Assembly: GCF_025736935.1 (NCBI RefSeq)
Contig: NZ_CP107048.1
Location: 1,550,001-1,614,000, forward strand
Direction of reading: 5' to 3'
Source: Qipengyuania sp. SS22
GTDB taxonomy: Bacteria > Pseudomonadota > Alphaproteobacteria > Sphingomonadales > Sphingomonadaceae
Length of the DNA: 64,000 bases
Numbering within the stretch: position 1 is the stretch's first letter; the number at the start of each line of letters is the position of its first letter. The translations under genes were made by a program, and so were the position numbers. The notes beneath the pieces are model-generated. The model made no database searches. It was not told the origin of the DNA and saw nothing but the letters and a program-made list of their open reading frames with translations. Positions 26,205-35,278 of the stretch are shown here, piece after piece.

Positions 26205-26612
26205 ATGCGCACACTTTCCGATATTGCCGAAGAATACACCTTCCTCGAGGGCGACGAACGCTATCGCCTGCTGATCGAACTGGGCCGCGAGCTCGAAGCC
26301 ATGCCCGCCGCGCTCAAGACCGATGCCACGCTGGTACGCGGCTGTTCGGCGCAGGTCTGGGTCTATCCCACCGGCGAGGCAGGCCAGCTCCACTTCCTCG
26401 CCGACAGCAATGCGGCGATCACCAAGGGCATCGTCGCGCTGGTGATTGCTGCGGTGCAGGACAAGCCCGCGGATCAAGTCGCCACGATGGACGTCGCCGC
26501 CGCGCTTGGCCCGTTCGATCTCAAGAACCAGCTGTCGAGCAACCGCACGCAGGGCGTGCCCAACATGATTGCGCTGGTGAAGGAACATGCCGCGCGGATC
26601 GCGGCCGGTTGA
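26205..26612 (+). CDS. sufE: SufE-type sulfur acceptor
   Basis: 135 residues. SufE accepts persulfide from the cysteine desulfurase SufS and passes it to the Fe-S scaffold. The active Cys lies in VRGCSAQVWVYP near residue 47, and the C-terminal TQGVPNMIALVKEHA is typical. The suf operon itself is not in the window. It is separated by about 40 nt from the psp operon and overlaps the next gene by 26 nt. Confidence 0.93.
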   Translation: MRTLSDIAEEYTFLEGDERYRLLIELGRELEAMPAALKTDATLVRGCSAQVWVYPTGEAGQLHFLADSNAAITKGIVALVIAAVQDKPADQVATMDVAAALGPFDLKNQLSSNRTQGVPNMIALVKEHAARIAAG

Positions 26613-26964
26613 GTTGAAGCGGCCGATCTACAAGGGCCTCGGCTTCCTGGCCGTCGGGCTTGGCGCCGTGGGCGCAGCGCTGCCGATCATGCCGACGGTG
26701 CCTTTCCTCCTGCTGGCGGTCTATTTCTTTGCCCGGTCGAGCCCCGAACTCGAACAGAAGATCCTCGATCATCCGCATTGGGGGCCGCACGTGAAGGACT
26801 GGCGCGAGCGCCGCGCGATCAGCCGTCGTTCGAAGACCATGGCGATCGGCGCGATGGCCACCGGCGCGGTCTTCACCTGGTATACGCTGGGCCACCCCTG
26901 GTACTGGATTTCAGTGGCGGTGCTGGTGATCTGCGGGAGCTGGATCGCCACGCGCAACGAATAG
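26587..26964 (+). CDS. DUF454 (YbaN-like) inner membrane protein
   Basis: 125 residues. The family motif is GLGAVGAALPIMPTVPFLLLAVYFFARSSPE in two parts, with two to four membrane helices. It continues LEQKILDHPHWGPHVKDWRERRAISRRSK, a well-kept DUF454 signature. ATG 26587, preceded by AAGGA, lies inside sufE; a TTG at 26614 just after the sufE stop is an alternative. Function unknown in the family. Confidence 0.87.
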   Translation: MPRGSRPVELKRPIYKGLGFLAVGLGAVGAALPIMPTVPFLLLAVYFFARSSPELEQKILDHPHWGPHVKDWRERRAISRRSKTMAIGAMATGAVFTWYTLGHPWYWISVAVLVICGSWIATRNE

Positions 26965-27037
26965 GCCGGCGGAACCGCGTGCGCCCCGACCCGTTGATGA
27001 CCCGAACGACGGGAGGGACGACAAAAGGACATTCCCC

Positions 27038-27196
27038 ATGGCAATTCTCATTCTTATCGCGACCATCCTGCTGCCCCCGCTCGGCGTCGCCGCCAAACAC
27101 GGGCTCGGCAAGACCGCGCTGCTCAATCTGGTGCTGACGCTGCTGGGCTATATCCCCGGCCTGATCCACGGATTGTATGTAAACTACGCCAAGTAG
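27038..27196 (+). CDS. YqaE/Pmp3 family small membrane protein
   Basis: 52 residues with two membrane helices (AILILIATILLPPLGVAA and LNLVLTLLGYIPGLIHGLYV), the exact layout of the Pmp3/YqaE stress-related proteolipids. The LPPLGVA and LGYIPGLIH strings are diagnostic. AAAAGGA lies 9 nt before the ATG. The exact role in bacteria is not known; homologues in yeast affect ion balance. Confidence 0.9.
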   Translation: MAILILIATILLPPLGVAAKHGLGKTALLNLVLTLLGYIPGLIHGLYVNYAK

Positions 27197-27208
27197 ACCG
27201 TTCGCCAG

Positions 27209-27619
27209 CTAGAATGGCATTCCCGAGGCCGGGACCGTTTCAGCGGTCTCGGCCTCTTGCGTTTCCGTGGCGCGTTCCTCGCGGTGCATTTCGAATGTCC
27301 CGTTCAGTTCCGCGAGGCTCCACATGCCGGTGACGGTCATGCCATCTCGCGACATCTGCCCGACGTAATCAACGGGGTTTTCGTACCCTTGTGGATGGTC
27401 GATATAAATCTTGGTGAAATCGACCGAACGTCCGCTGCGATGGCCCGATATCATGGCGCCGATGGTCGACATGGGGCGAAACAAATCCGGCTCGATCAGC
27501 TCCCCGCTAAACCTGCCACCGCTCTCGGCAATGCGTAGGCGGAAAGGTGTGACGGCCTCGCCGCCGGGATAGCTGTAACTGCCGTCCCAGTCGCCGGTGA
27601 GGTCACACGCGTCGACTAT
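27209..27619 (-). CDS. Conserved small protein lacking a normal start codon
   Basis: About 137 residues that look like a real, conserved beta-rich protein: LTGDWDGSYSYPGG, VTPFRLRI, GELIEPDLF and VTGMWSLAELNGTFEMHRE fit a small 'lipocalin-like' hypothetical family. There is no ATG, GTG or TTG in frame between this block and the interior of crtZ. The first in-frame NTG within it is after the conserved N-terminal strand. The coordinate given starts at an ATA (27619), which is only a marker. A longer frame starting inside crtZ at 27757 or 27841 encodes no plausible protein upstream. See the finding on a possible +1 shift. Confidence 0.55.
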   Translation of the reverse strand: MVDACDLTGDWDGSYSYPGGEAVTPFRLRIAESGGRFSGELIEPDLFRPMSTIGAMISGHRSGRSVDFTKIYIDHPQGYENPVDYVGQMSRDGMTVTGMWSLAELNGTFEMHREERATETQEAETAETVPASGMPF

Positions 27620-27623
27620 CGAA

Positions 27624-28142
27624 TCAGGCCCCGGCGCTTTCGCGAACCACGGCGATCCCTGCTTCGCGCTGGCGCCTGAGATCGGCCTTGAGCTTGGCCG
27701 GATCGCGCGCGAGGAGGAAGCCGAAGCTGACCCCGCCTTCCTTGCCCACCGTCGCATGGTGCAGCTTGTGCGCCTGCACCAGTCGCTTGGCATAGCCCTG
27801 CTTGGGCACCCAGCGGAAATAGCGCTGGTGGACCAGCCCATCGTGCACCAGCGTGTAGATGATCCCGTAGAACAGGATGCCCAGCCCGATCCACGTTGCC
27901 GGCCACCACGCCGCCGCGCCCGCGACCAGCGGGCTGCCCCACGCGAACATCGAAATGCTCATCGCGGCGCCGACGATGGCGTAGAGATCATTCTTTTCGA
28001 GCAAATTGTCATGCGGCTCGTGGTGGTCGCGGTGCCACCCCCAGCCGAACCCATGCATGATGTATTTGTGGCTCGCCCAGGCGACCCATTCCATCGCGAC
28101 GACGGTCGCGAACACGATCAGGGCGGGGACGAGGAAGTTCAT
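27624..28142 (-). CDS. crtZ: Beta-carotene hydroxylase CrtZ
   Basis: 172 residues of the membrane di-iron fatty-acid-hydroxylase superfamily. It adds 3-hydroxyl groups to beta-carotene to make zeaxanthin. All four histidine clusters are present: HKYIMH, HRDHH, HDGLVH and HKLHH. Three to four hydrophobic helices are visible. ATG 28142 opens into the membrane helix FLVPALIVFATVVAMEWVAW. No other carotenoid gene is in the window. Its stop lies directly before the start-less conserved ORF. Confidence 0.93.
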   Translation of the reverse strand: MNFLVPALIVFATVVAMEWVAWASHKYIMHGFGWGWHRDHHEPHDNLLEKNDLYAIVGAAMSISMFAWGSPLVAGAAAWWPATWIGLGILFYGIIYTLVHDGLVHQRYFRWVPKQGYAKRLVQAHKLHHATVGKEGGVSFGFLLARDPAKLKADLRRQREAGIAVVRESAGA

Positions 28143-28191
28143 GGCACCGATATAGGCGCTTCGCTGCGGCAGACAAAGCCCGCGGCGCGCC

Positions 28192-28617
28192 CTACTCGCC
28201 CGTTTGCGGTTCCTGCTTGCGCGGGAGGCCGAAGAAAGTCTCGGCAACTTCGCGGCTGATGCGCGCGGGCCGCAAGCTTTCGGCATCGATGCAACACCAC
28301 ATGCTCTGCACTTCGGCCAGCACGTCTTCGCCGCGGCGAATCACCGTATTGTAGAAACTGCGCGCGCCGGCGATCTTTTCGAGCACCGTTTCGGCAATCA
28401 CATCATCATCGAGGAAGGCCGGACGGCGATAGGTGATTTCATGCTTGAGCGCGACCCACGCCTTGCTGGCGACCTCCTCGGCCGGGGCAAGTTTCTGCCA
28501 ATGCGCGAGGACGGTATCCTGCACCCAGTTCAGGTAGCGCGCGTTGTTCACGTGCCCCATGAAATCGATATCGTCGGGCAGGACCTTGATCGGAAAGGTG
28601 AATGGCTTTGCTGACAT
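28192..28617 (-). CDS. Acyl-CoA thioesterase (YbgC/FadM hotdog type)
   Basis: 141 residues, a hotdog thioesterase. The active-site region DIDFMGHVNNARYLNWVQD matches the YbgC/FadM pattern with the catalytic Asp. ITYRRPAFLDDDVIAETVLEKI is the usual following strand. ATG 28617 is chosen; a TTG three codons upstream is in frame. Divergent from leuC, with 91 bp between them. Confidence 0.9.
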   Translation of the reverse strand: MSAKPFTFPIKVLPDDIDFMGHVNNARYLNWVQDTVLAHWQKLAPAEEVASKAWVALKHEITYRRPAFLDDDVIAETVLEKIAGARSFYNTVIRRGEDVLAEVQSMWCCIDAESLRPARISREVAETFFGLPRKQEPQTGE

Positions 28618-28708
28618 TGATGTCAATAGAGCAGCAAAAGGTTAAGTTTGGAAGACTCTTGTTTTGCCATTTTGCCCCGCCGCCATTCCTGCCGCACATT
28701 CCGCCTCG

Positions 28709-30160
28709 ATGGCCAGCAAACCGCGCACACTTTATGAGAAGATCTGGGACCAGCACGTTGTCGAACGGCGTGAGGACGGGACCTGCCTGATCTATATCGA
28801 CCGGCACCTCGTGCATGAGGTCACCAGCCCGCAGGCGTTCGAAGCGCTGCGGCTGGCGGGCCGCACGGTGCGCCGCCCCGACCTGACGCTGGCGGTACCC
28901 GACCACAATCTGCCCACATCGCCGCGCGTAGCCGCCGATGGATCGCGCATCCCGATCGAGGATGCGCAAAGCGCCGCGCAGCTCGCGGCGCTGGAGCGCA
29001 ATGCCCCGTCCTTCGGGATCGACTATATCGATGCCATCGCGCCCGCGCAGGGGATCGTCCATGTGGTCGGCCCCGAACAGGGCTTCTCGCTGCCGGGCGC
29101 AACCATCGTATGCGGCGACAGCCATACGGCGGCGCATGGCGGCGTCGGCGCGCTCGCTTTCGGTATCGGAACCAGCGAGGTCGAGCATGTGCTGGCAACG
29201 CAAACGCTCCAGTTGCGCCGATCCAAAGCGATGGAAATTCGCGTCGAAGGCCGGCTGGGTCCGGGCGTAACGCCCAAGGATTTGATCCTCCATATCATCG
29301 GCGTGATCGGCACTGCGGGCGGGACCGGTTATGTGATCGAATATCGCGGCGCAGTGTTCGAGGAGATGAGCGTCGAGGGCCGCCTGACGGTGTGCAACAT
29401 GAGCATCGAGGGCGGCGCGCGCGCGGGCCTGATCGCGCCCGACGACACCGTGTTCGATTACCTGCGCGGCCGCCCCTACGCGCCGCAAGGCGAAGCCTGG
29501 GACCGTGCGGTCGCCTGGTGGCGGACGCTAAAGACCGATGACGGGGCCGAGTTCGACAAGAGCGTGGTGATCGACGCGGCTGCGATCGAACCGACGGTCA
29601 GCTGGGGGACCAGCCCCGAAGATGTCGTCCCCGTGGGCGGCACCGTCCCCTCGCCCGACAGTTACGCCGACCCGTCGAAACGCGAGGCGGCACGCAAGAG
29701 CCTCGAATATATGGGCCTCGAACCGGGTACTCCGATCGAGGATATCCCGGTCGAGAACATCTTTATCGGCAGCTGCACCAACAGCCGGATCGAGGATTTG
29801 CGCGCGGCGGCAAAGGTGCTTGAAGGCCGCACAAAGGCACCCAACGTGCGCTGGGCGATCGCCGTCCCGGGATCGGGGCTGGTCAAGCGGCAGGCCGAGG
29901 CCGAGGGACTCGACAAGATCTTCACCGATGCCGGATTCGAATGGCGCGAACCGGGATGTTCCGCCTGTCTGGCGATGAACCCCGACAAGGTCCCGCCGGG
30001 CGAACGCTGCGCCTCGACCAGCAATCGCAATTTCGTCGGCCGGCAGGGTCCGGGGTCGCGCACGCATCTCGTCAGCCCGGCGATGGCCGCCGCCGCCGCC
30101 GTTACCGGGCGGCTCGCCGATGTCCGCAAGCTCACCCCTTGCCAAGCAGCCGACGGCTGA
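28709..30160 (+). CDS. leuC: 3-isopropylmalate dehydratase large subunit
   Basis: 483 residues. With LeuD it isomerises 2- to 3-isopropylmalate in leucine synthesis and carries a [4Fe-4S] cluster. The aconitase-family signatures [26 protein letters not shown] and [18 protein letters not shown] are clear, as is the third cluster Cys in [14 protein letters not shown]. Standard length. ATG 28709 opens the usual N-terminus [14 protein letters not shown]. First gene of an operon that ends with leuD and a quinone oxidoreductase. Confidence 0.98.
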   Translation: MASKPRTLYEKIWDQHVVERREDGTCLIYIDRHLVHEVTSPQAFEALRLAGRTVRRPDLTLAVPDHNLPTSPRVAADGSRIPIEDAQSAAQLAALERNAPSFGIDYIDAIAPAQGIVHVVGPEQGFSLPGATIVCGDSHTAAHGGVGALAFGIGTSEVEHVLATQTLQLRRSKAMEIRVEGRLGPGVTPKDLILHIIGVIGTAGGTGYVIEYRGAVFEEMSVEGRLTVCNMSIEGGARAGLIAPDDTVFDYLRGRPYAPQGEAWDRAVAWWRTLKTDDGAEFDKSVVIDAAAIEPTVSWGTSPEDVVPVGGTVPSPDSYADPSKREAARKSLEYMGLEPGTPIEDIPVENIFIGSCTNSRIEDLRAAAKVLEGRTKAPNVRWAIAVPGSGLVKRQAEAEGLDKIFTDAGFEWREPGCSACLAMNPDKVPPGERCASTSNRNFVGRQGPGSRTHLVSPAMAAAAAVTGRLADVRKLTPCQAADG

Positions 30161-30173
30161 CCATTGAGAAGCG

Positions 30174-30332
30174 ATGACCAAGAAGCTTTCCGGAAAAGCC
30201 GCCATTGCCGGGGCCATCGGCTCCGCCGCCGTCGCCGCTGCACTGCTGTATGCCAACAAGCGCAAAGAGAGGAAGCGGGGGCCCAAACAGCCCGGTCCGA
30301 TTCCTTCGGGGGAAAATCCCGAAACAGATTGA
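30174..30332 (+). CDS. 52-residue single-helix protein between leuC and the metallo-beta-lactamase gene
   Basis: Not recognised. Residues 9-26 form one hydrophobic, Ala-rich helix (AAIAGAIGSAAVAAALLY), and the rest is basic and Pro-rich (NKRKERKRGPKQPGP). GAGAAG lies close to the ATG. It starts 13 nt after leuC. A membrane anchor facing the cytosol is likely; nothing shows a link to leucine synthesis. Confidence 0.65.
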   Translation: MTKKLSGKAAIAGAIGSAAVAAALLYANKRKERKRGPKQPGPIPSGENPETD

Positions 30333-30358
30333 GGTCGCGCGTCACAGGGGAGAGAGAC

Positions 30359-31195
30359 ATGTCGCCGAAATCAGCATTGCTGGCCATGGTGCTGGCGGGC
30401 ATCGCCGCGCCGGCCATCGCGCAGGAGACCCCGGCGGTCGAACTGTGGCGGCTCGATTGCGGATCGATCGAACTGAGCGATACCGCACCTTTTTCCGACA
30501 CCCATCTCTACGATGGCGAGCCCCGGATGCTGGCCGACAGCTGCTATCTCGTCCGCAATGGCGACCGCTATCTGCTGTGGGATGCCGGGCTGCCCGCCGC
30601 ACTCAAGGGCACGAGCGCCAGCCAGTGGGTCTTCACTTCCCGCCTCGAAGTGACAATTGCCGAACAATTGGCGGACATCGGGCTGGCCCCGGCGGATATC
30701 ACTTTCCTTGGCGTGAGCCATTACCATGACGACCACATCGGCCAGGCGGCCGCGTTTCCCGATGCCGAATTGCTGATCGGGAGCGGCGACGCGGCGGCGG
30801 TCACATCGGGCAAGATGGATGCCACGCGCGCGCAGCTTGCCCCGTGGCTGGGCGAAGGCGCGACCGGCAAGGTCACCCGTGTAGCGGGCGATCACGATGT
30901 CTTCGGCGATGGCTCGGTCAGCATCGTCGCCGCGCACGGTCATACGCCGGGGCACAAGGCGCTGGTGGTCAGGCTGCCGCGCATGGGCACCTATATGCTC
31001 ACCGGCGACCTGTATCATTTCGAAGAGCAGATCGAGAACCGCGGCGTGCCCACATTCAACACCGACCGCGCCGATACGCTGGCCGCGATGCACCGCTTCG
31101 ACCAGATGGCCGACACTCTCGATGCGACGATCGTGATCCAACACGATCCGCGTCACCTCGACCGCCTGCCCACCTTCCCCGAAAGCGCCAAGTAA
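30359..31195 (+). CDS. Secreted metallo-beta-lactamase-fold hydrolase
   Basis: 278 residues. The signal peptide (about 1-22) is [18 protein letters not shown]. The metal-binding SHYHDDHIG, downstream [10 protein letters not shown], the metal-bridging Asp in LTGDLYHFE, and the final HDPRH make an intact dinuclear site. The family includes N-acyl-homoserine lactonases, and the layout (DAGLPAAL before the motif) is of that group; the substrate is not proved. GGGGAG precedes the ATG. The stop and the leuD ATG share one base. Confidence 0.87.
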   Translation: MSPKSALLAMVLAGIAAPAIAQETPAVELWRLDCGSIELSDTAPFSDTHLYDGEPRMLADSCYLVRNGDRYLLWDAGLPAALKGTSASQWVFTSRLEVTIAEQLADIGLAPADITFLGVSHYHDDHIGQAAAFPDAELLIGSGDAAAVTSGKMDATRAQLAPWLGEGATGKVTRVAGDHDVFGDGSVSIVAAHGHTPGHKALVVRLPRMGTYMLTGDLYHFEEQIENRGVPTFNTDRADTLAAMHRFDQMADTLDATIVIQHDPRHLDRLPTFPESAK

Positions 31196-31800
31196 TGCGC
31201 GCGGTATCCACCATTGCGGGCCGCGCGATCCCGCTGGGGCTGAAGAATGTCGATACCGACGTCATCATCCCTGCGCACTGGCTCAAGACGGTCAGCCGCG
31301 AAGGGCTTGGCCAAGGCGCGTTCGAGACCATCCGCGCGACCCCCGGCAATCCTTTCGATGTGGAGGATTTCGCGCAGGCGCCGATCCTCATCGCGGGCGA
31401 CAATTTCGGCTGCGGGTCGAGCCGCGAACACGCCGCATGGGCGATGCTCGACATGGGGCTAAACGCGGTGATCGCGCCCAGCTTTTCGGACATTTTCGCG
31501 GGCAATGCCTTCAAGAACGGCATCCTCGCGGTGGAATTGCCGCAGGAGCAGGTCGATCGGCTGCTCGAAGTCGCGCAGGATCACCCGATCACCATCGATC
31601 TGGAAAACCAGGTCGTCACCACCGAATTCCAGGATCGGTTCACTTTCGAGATTGACCCGTTCCGCAAGCGCTGCCTGCTCGAGGGGCTCGACGAGATCGG
31701 GCTGACGCTCGGCAGCGCCGGCGAAATCACCAAACACGAACAGATGCGCGAGGGCGCCATGCCCTGGCTCGATAAACCGCATAGGAGAGATGCAGCGTGA
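31195..31800 (+). CDS. leuD: 3-isopropylmalate dehydratase small subunit
   Basis: 201 residues, the swivel subunit partner of LeuC. Typical strings are [36 protein letters not shown], and the [19 protein letters not shown] segment. The ATG shares a base with the hydrolase stop, and its own stop overlaps the next gene's GTG. The separation of leuC and leuD by two other genes is unusual. Confidence 0.98.
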   Translation: MRAVSTIAGRAIPLGLKNVDTDVIIPAHWLKTVSREGLGQGAFETIRATPGNPFDVEDFAQAPILIAGDNFGCGSSREHAAWAMLDMGLNAVIAPSFSDIFAGNAFKNGILAVELPQEQVDRLLEVAQDHPITIDLENQVVTTEFQDRFTFEIDPFRKRCLLEGLDEIGLTLGSAGEITKHEQMREGAMPWLDKPHRRDAA

Positions 31801-32795
31801 AAGCAGTCCTTTCGAAGGAAGTCGGCGGACCCGAAACCCTCGTCGTCGAGGATATCGCCGAACCCACCGCCAGCAAGGGCGAGGTGCTGGTCAAGGTCGC
31901 AGCCTGCGCGATCAATTTCCCCGACACGCTGATCATCCGCGACATGTACCAATTCAAGCCGCCCCGCCCGTTTGCGCCCGGTGGCGAGATCTCGGGCACG
32001 ATCGAAGCACTGGGCGAAGGCGTCACCGGCTTTGCCGTCGGTGACCGCGTGATGTGCGGCGTCGGCAATGGCGGGCTGCAGGAAAAGGTCGCGGTGGCGG
32101 CGGAGCGCCTGTTCAAGGTCCCCGAGGGGATCGATCTCGTAAAAGCCAGCGCGCTGCTGATGACCTATGGCACGACCATTCACGGCCTGAAGGATCGCGG
32201 CGACATCAAGGAGGGCGAAACCGTCCTCGTGCTGGGCGCCGCGGGCGGTGTCGGCCTGTCGGCAGTCGAACTGGCCAAGGCCTATGGCTGCCGCGTCGTC
32301 GCGGCGGTGTCGACCGAGGAAAAAGGCGAAGTCGCCAAACAGCATGGCGCCGACGAAGTAGTGATTTATCCGCGCGCGCCGTTCGACAAGGATACCTCCA
32401 AGCAACTGGCGAGCGACTTCAAGGCCGCGGTCGGCCCTGAAGGCGCGAATATCGTCTATGACATCGTCGGCGGCGATTATTCCGAACCTGCACTGCGCGC
32501 GATCGCCTGGGAAGGCCGCTTCCTCGTGATTGGCTTCCCCGCGGGGATCGCCAAGATGCCGCTCAACCTCACCCTGCTCAAAAGCTGCGACATCCGCGGC
32601 GTGTTCTGGGGCGCCTTCACCGCGCGCGAGCCCGAGCGCAACCAGCGCAATATCGAGGAACTGTTCGACCTGTGGCAAGCGGGCAAGATCAATCCGCTGG
32701 TCAGCGAGACCTATCCGATCGAACGCGCGCATGAGGCCATTGCCAAGCTCGAAAATCGCGGCGCGATCGGCAAGCTCGTCGTGACGATGGAATAA
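31797..32795 (+). CDS. NADPH:quinone oxidoreductase, zinc-independent MDR family
   Basis: 332 residues. A medium-chain dehydrogenase that moves hydride from NADPH to quinones or enones. GroES-like N-terminus to about 125, then the NADPH fold with [17 protein letters not shown]. The structural-zinc cysteines are absent. GTG start at 31797 overlaps the leuD stop by 4 nt (GTGA), so it is probably cotranscribed with leuCD. It could act on an enoyl-thioester; the substrate is not visible. Confidence 0.9.
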   Translation: MKAVLSKEVGGPETLVVEDIAEPTASKGEVLVKVAACAINFPDTLIIRDMYQFKPPRPFAPGGEISGTIEALGEGVTGFAVGDRVMCGVGNGGLQEKVAVAAERLFKVPEGIDLVKASALLMTYGTTIHGLKDRGDIKEGETVLVLGAAGGVGLSAVELAKAYGCRVVAAVSTEEKGEVAKQHGADEVVIYPRAPFDKDTSKQLASDFKAAVGPEGANIVYDIVGGDYSEPALRAIAWEGRFLVIGFPAGIAKMPLNLTLLKSCDIRGVFWGAFTAREPERNQRNIEELFDLWQAGKINPLVSETYPIERAHEAIAKLENRGAIGKLVVTME

Positions 32796-32862
32796 CCGCC
32801 CTTGCGAGGTGGGGGGGCCGCGCCTATTCCGGCCCCCGAGATTCCATCCCGAGAGGACCATC

Positions 32863-33189
32863 ATGACCGATTTCAAGGATCGCGAACGCGGCGAGGAAGC
32901 CAAGTTCGCCTTCGACGAGGAAAACGCCTTCAAGATCGCCGCCCGCCGCAACCGTCTGGTCGGCGAATGGGCTGCGGGCCTGATGGGTCTGACCGACGAA
33001 GAAACCGACGCCTACAAGAAGGCCGTCGTGCAGGCCGATTTCGAAGAAGCCGGCGATGAAGACGTGATTCGCAAGCTGCTGGGCGACCTCACCGCTGCCG
33101 AATGCGATGTCAGCGAAGCCGATATCCGGACCAAGCTGGAAGAGTGCGCCGTCGAGGCTCGCCGCCAGTTCATGTCCGACGGGGCCTGA
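32863..33189 (+). CDS. DUF1476 protein, F1-ATPase zeta-type inhibitor
   Basis: 108 residues. The family is the alphaproteobacterial zeta subunit that blocks ATP hydrolysis by F1. Seen are TDFKDRERGEEAKFAFDEENAFKIAARRNRLVGEWAA in several consecutive strings and a helical C-terminus. The inhibitory N-terminal helix matches the Paracoccus form in pattern. GAGAGGA precedes the ATG. It lies 4 nt before bolA. Confidence 0.9.
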   Translation: MTDFKDRERGEEAKFAFDEENAFKIAARRNRLVGEWAAGLMGLTDEETDAYKKAVVQADFEEAGDEDVIRKLLGDLTAAECDVSEADIRTKLEECAVEARRQFMSDGA

Positions 33190-33193
33190 ACCC

Positions 33194-33427
33194 ATGCCGA
33201 TGGCCGCTGCAGACATCGTCGCACTGATCGAGGAAGCGCTGCCCGGCGCACAGGTAGAGATGCGCGACCTTGCGGGCGACAACGACCATTGGGCGGCCAA
33301 GGTGACTGCGCCGCAGTTTACCGGGCTGACGCGGGTCAAGCAGCACAAGCTGGTTTACGACGCGTTGGGCGGGCGCATGGGCGGCGAACTGCACGCCTTG
33401 CAACTGACCACGCAAGCCCCCACCTGA
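33194..33427 (+). CDS. bolA: BolA family protein
   Basis: 77 residues. BolA-type proteins bind a [2Fe-2S] cluster with monothiol glutaredoxins and act in Fe-S/iron handling. The motif region NDHWAAKVTAPQF and the VKQHKLVYDALGG helix with its conserved His are intact. It starts 4 nt after the DUF1476 gene and is followed by grxD, a pairing seen in most alphaproteobacteria. Confidence 0.93.
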   Translation: MPMAAADIVALIEEALPGAQVEMRDLAGDNDHWAAKVTAPQFTGLTRVKQHKLVYDALGGRMGGELHALQLTTQAPT

Positions 33428-33463
33428 TTCTCCGCAACTCGAATTCATACAAAGGACGGACCC

Positions 33464-33796
33464 ATGTCCGATACCAATCAGCGCATCGCCGACATCGTCG
33501 GCGGCAAAGACGTCGTCCTGTTCATGAAGGGCACCCCGCTGTTCCCGCAATGCGGCTTTTCGAGCCGTGCGGTAGCGATCCTCGACCATTGCGGTGTGGC
33601 CTATGACAGCGTCGATGTGTTGCAGGACATGGAAGTCCGCCAGGGCATCAAGGCCTATTCCGACTGGCCGACCATCCCCCAGCTTTACGTCAAGGGCGAG
33701 TTCGTCGGCGGCAGCGACATCATGATGGAGATGTTCGAGGCTGGCGAATTGCAGCAGATGATGGATGCGAAAGCCGTGGCCAAGGCCGAAGGCTGA
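33464..33796 (+). CDS. grxD: Monothiol glutaredoxin Grx4 type
   Basis: 110 residues. Carries the CGFS active site in [16 protein letters not shown], the [19 protein letters not shown] glutathione-binding strand, and the conserved C-terminal helix. It transfers or stores [2Fe-2S] clusters and partners with BolA, which is encoded directly upstream. A terminator follows at 33857. Confidence 0.97.
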   Translation: MSDTNQRIADIVGGKDVVLFMKGTPLFPQCGFSSRAVAILDHCGVAYDSVDVLQDMEVRQGIKAYSDWPTIPQLYVKGEFVGGSDIMMEMFEAGELQQMMDAKAVAKAEG

Positions 33797-34119
33797 AGCG
33801 CAGCGGGCGCGTCCTTTGAGGACCGCGCCTGCAGTTACCGGCTCCAGAACGGGTAAGGCCCGCCCGGTGGGACTACCGGGCGAGCCTTTCGTTCGTTCTG
33901 AGGGTACCGGGTGTGGAGACCTTGGGTTGGCACCCCGTGAAGACTTGAACGGGACACGGAAATGTATGCATGCCCCGTGCCAAACCGGCCCGAGTGCGGA
34001 TTTCCGCCCTTCCAAATGGTAAACGCGATTTTCGCCGCATTGCTTAGTGTAAAGTTCTCCGACAGCCGCCGTTTACCTTTGCGCTTGGCAAGCAGCGCGG
34101 CCCCCGCCACAACAGGCGC
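33797..34119. other. Intergenic region between grxD and the Nudix gene
   Basis: 323 bp with no convincing gene. The first part holds the grxD terminator (33857-33897). The second part (about 33925-33986) contains several nested or mutually exclusive inverted repeats, described in findings. The promoter of the Nudix gene should lie in the last 100 bp, which are comparatively AT-rich. Confidence 0.6.
33857..33897 (+). terminator. Intrinsic terminator of grxD
   Basis: GGCCCGCCCGGT and ACCGGGCGAGCC form a 12-bp stem with one mismatch and a 6-nt loop, followed by TTTCGTTCGTT. It starts 61 nt after the grxD stop. Confidence 0.8.
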
Positions 34120-34902
34120 ATGAGCGAGCACACCGATACCGGGGCCAATGGTATCCCCGCCGCAACCGTCGTCATCTTCCGCAATGCGCCGCAGGGTGGC
34201 CCACCGGAAATCCTGATGACCATCCGTTCGCGCGAGATGGTCTTTGCGGGCGGTATGGCGGTCTTTCCGGGTGGCCGGGTCGACCCGGCCGATTTCGATC
34301 TGGGCGCCAGCATGGGCGGCCCGCTGGATCCCGACGAGGCCGCGCACCAGGTCGCGGTGGTTCGCGAAACGCTCGAGGAAACCGGGCTGGCCATCGGCCT
34401 GACGGGAGAGATCGATGCGGCAAAGGCGCGTGCGGCCCGCAACTTCTTGCAGGAAACCGGCGAACTTGCGCCGGTCCTCGACCATTTCGGCTGGGAGCTC
34501 GATCTCGACCAGCTGGTTCCCTTCGCCCGCTGGTTCCCCAAGAACGAACGTATCCCGCGCGTATTCGACACGCGCTTCTACCTCGCCAACCTCGGCACCG
34601 GCGCGGTCGAGATCGAGGCGGATTTGTCGGAAAACACGCATCTGTTCTGGACCAGTGCGCAGGGCGCGCTCGATGCCGCCGAGCGCGGCGAAATCAAGGT
34701 GATCTTCCCCACCCGCCGCAATCTCGAGCGGCTCGCGCTGTTCGGCAGCTTCGCCGAAGCCTCGGCGCAGGCACAGGCCATCCCGGTGCGCACGATCACC
34801 CCCTTCATCGGCGAGAAGGACGGCACCTCCTGGCTGAATATCGGCGAGGAGTTCGGCTATCCCGTCACCGCCGAACCGATGGACAAGGTCGCGCGCGGAT
34901 AG
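34120..34902 (+). CDS. Nudix hydrolase
   Basis: 260 residues. Cleaves nucleoside diphosphates linked to another group; CoA or NADH-type substrates are common in this subgroup (NUDT19-like). The Nudix helix is visible as VAVVRETLEETGL (RExxEExG), with GGMAVFPGGRVDPADF before it. There is an insertion of about 50 residues between the two, as is usual for this long form. ATG 34120 gives the N-terminus directly before the beta-strand VIFRNAPQGGPPEILM. Confidence 0.9.
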   Translation: MSEHTDTGANGIPAATVVIFRNAPQGGPPEILMTIRSREMVFAGGMAVFPGGRVDPADFDLGASMGGPLDPDEAAHQVAVVRETLEETGLAIGLTGEIDAAKARAARNFLQETGELAPVLDHFGWELDLDQLVPFARWFPKNERIPRVFDTRFYLANLGTGAVEIEADLSENTHLFWTSAQGALDAAERGEIKVIFPTRRNLERLALFGSFAEASAQAQAIPVRTITPFIGEKDGTSWLNIGEEFGYPVTAEPMDKVARG

Positions 34903-35278
34903 CGGGAGCGACTGACGCGGACCGTCTTCCGGCCGCCCTGCCTCGACTATTCAAGCCCGCGATCGAGCTTGGCCCGACGGCAAGATGTCAGTCCTGCGCC
35001 CTAGCTACGTTCTCCGCGGAAGACGACACTACCGGATCGCCAACACCCGGCGATCCGCCACCGCTCCTATTGCTTTACGCTGTATGGGGCAGCCAATCCG
35101 CAATTTTAAAGAAGCTGGCCTCGGTTTACTGACTATTACTTGTCACCCACTCACACCAGGTCGTTGTCGGTCTGGGCATGCGCTTCTGATTGCGGGAGGG
35201 AGGGGCTTGTCCCTCCCTCCTCGTTTGCTGGGTTGGTAGTCGGGGTTTGGGCGGCGGAACACATCTTCCACGCTAAAT
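34903..35278. other. Intergenic region between the Nudix gene and tRNA-Arg
   Basis: 376 bp. An open frame at 34985-35239 (+) is low-complexity, without a ribosome site, and I do not call it. The region carries a strong hairpin at 35195-35220. The rest shows no repeat or gene that I can support. Confidence 0.6.
35195..35220. terminator. Strong hairpin upstream of tRNA-Arg
   Basis: GGAGGGAGGG and CCCTCCCTCC make a perfect 10-bp stem around GCTTGT, followed on the plus strand by TCGTTTG. It lies 59 nt beyond the 3' end of the minus-strand tRNA. It could end that transcript or the Nudix transcript; strand is not decided. Confidence 0.5.

Noticed and set aside
34985..35239. An open frame of 84 codons between the Nudix gene and tRNA-Arg
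   Set aside because: No ribosome site, basic low-complexity sequence and it runs through the 35195 hairpin; not supportable as a gene.
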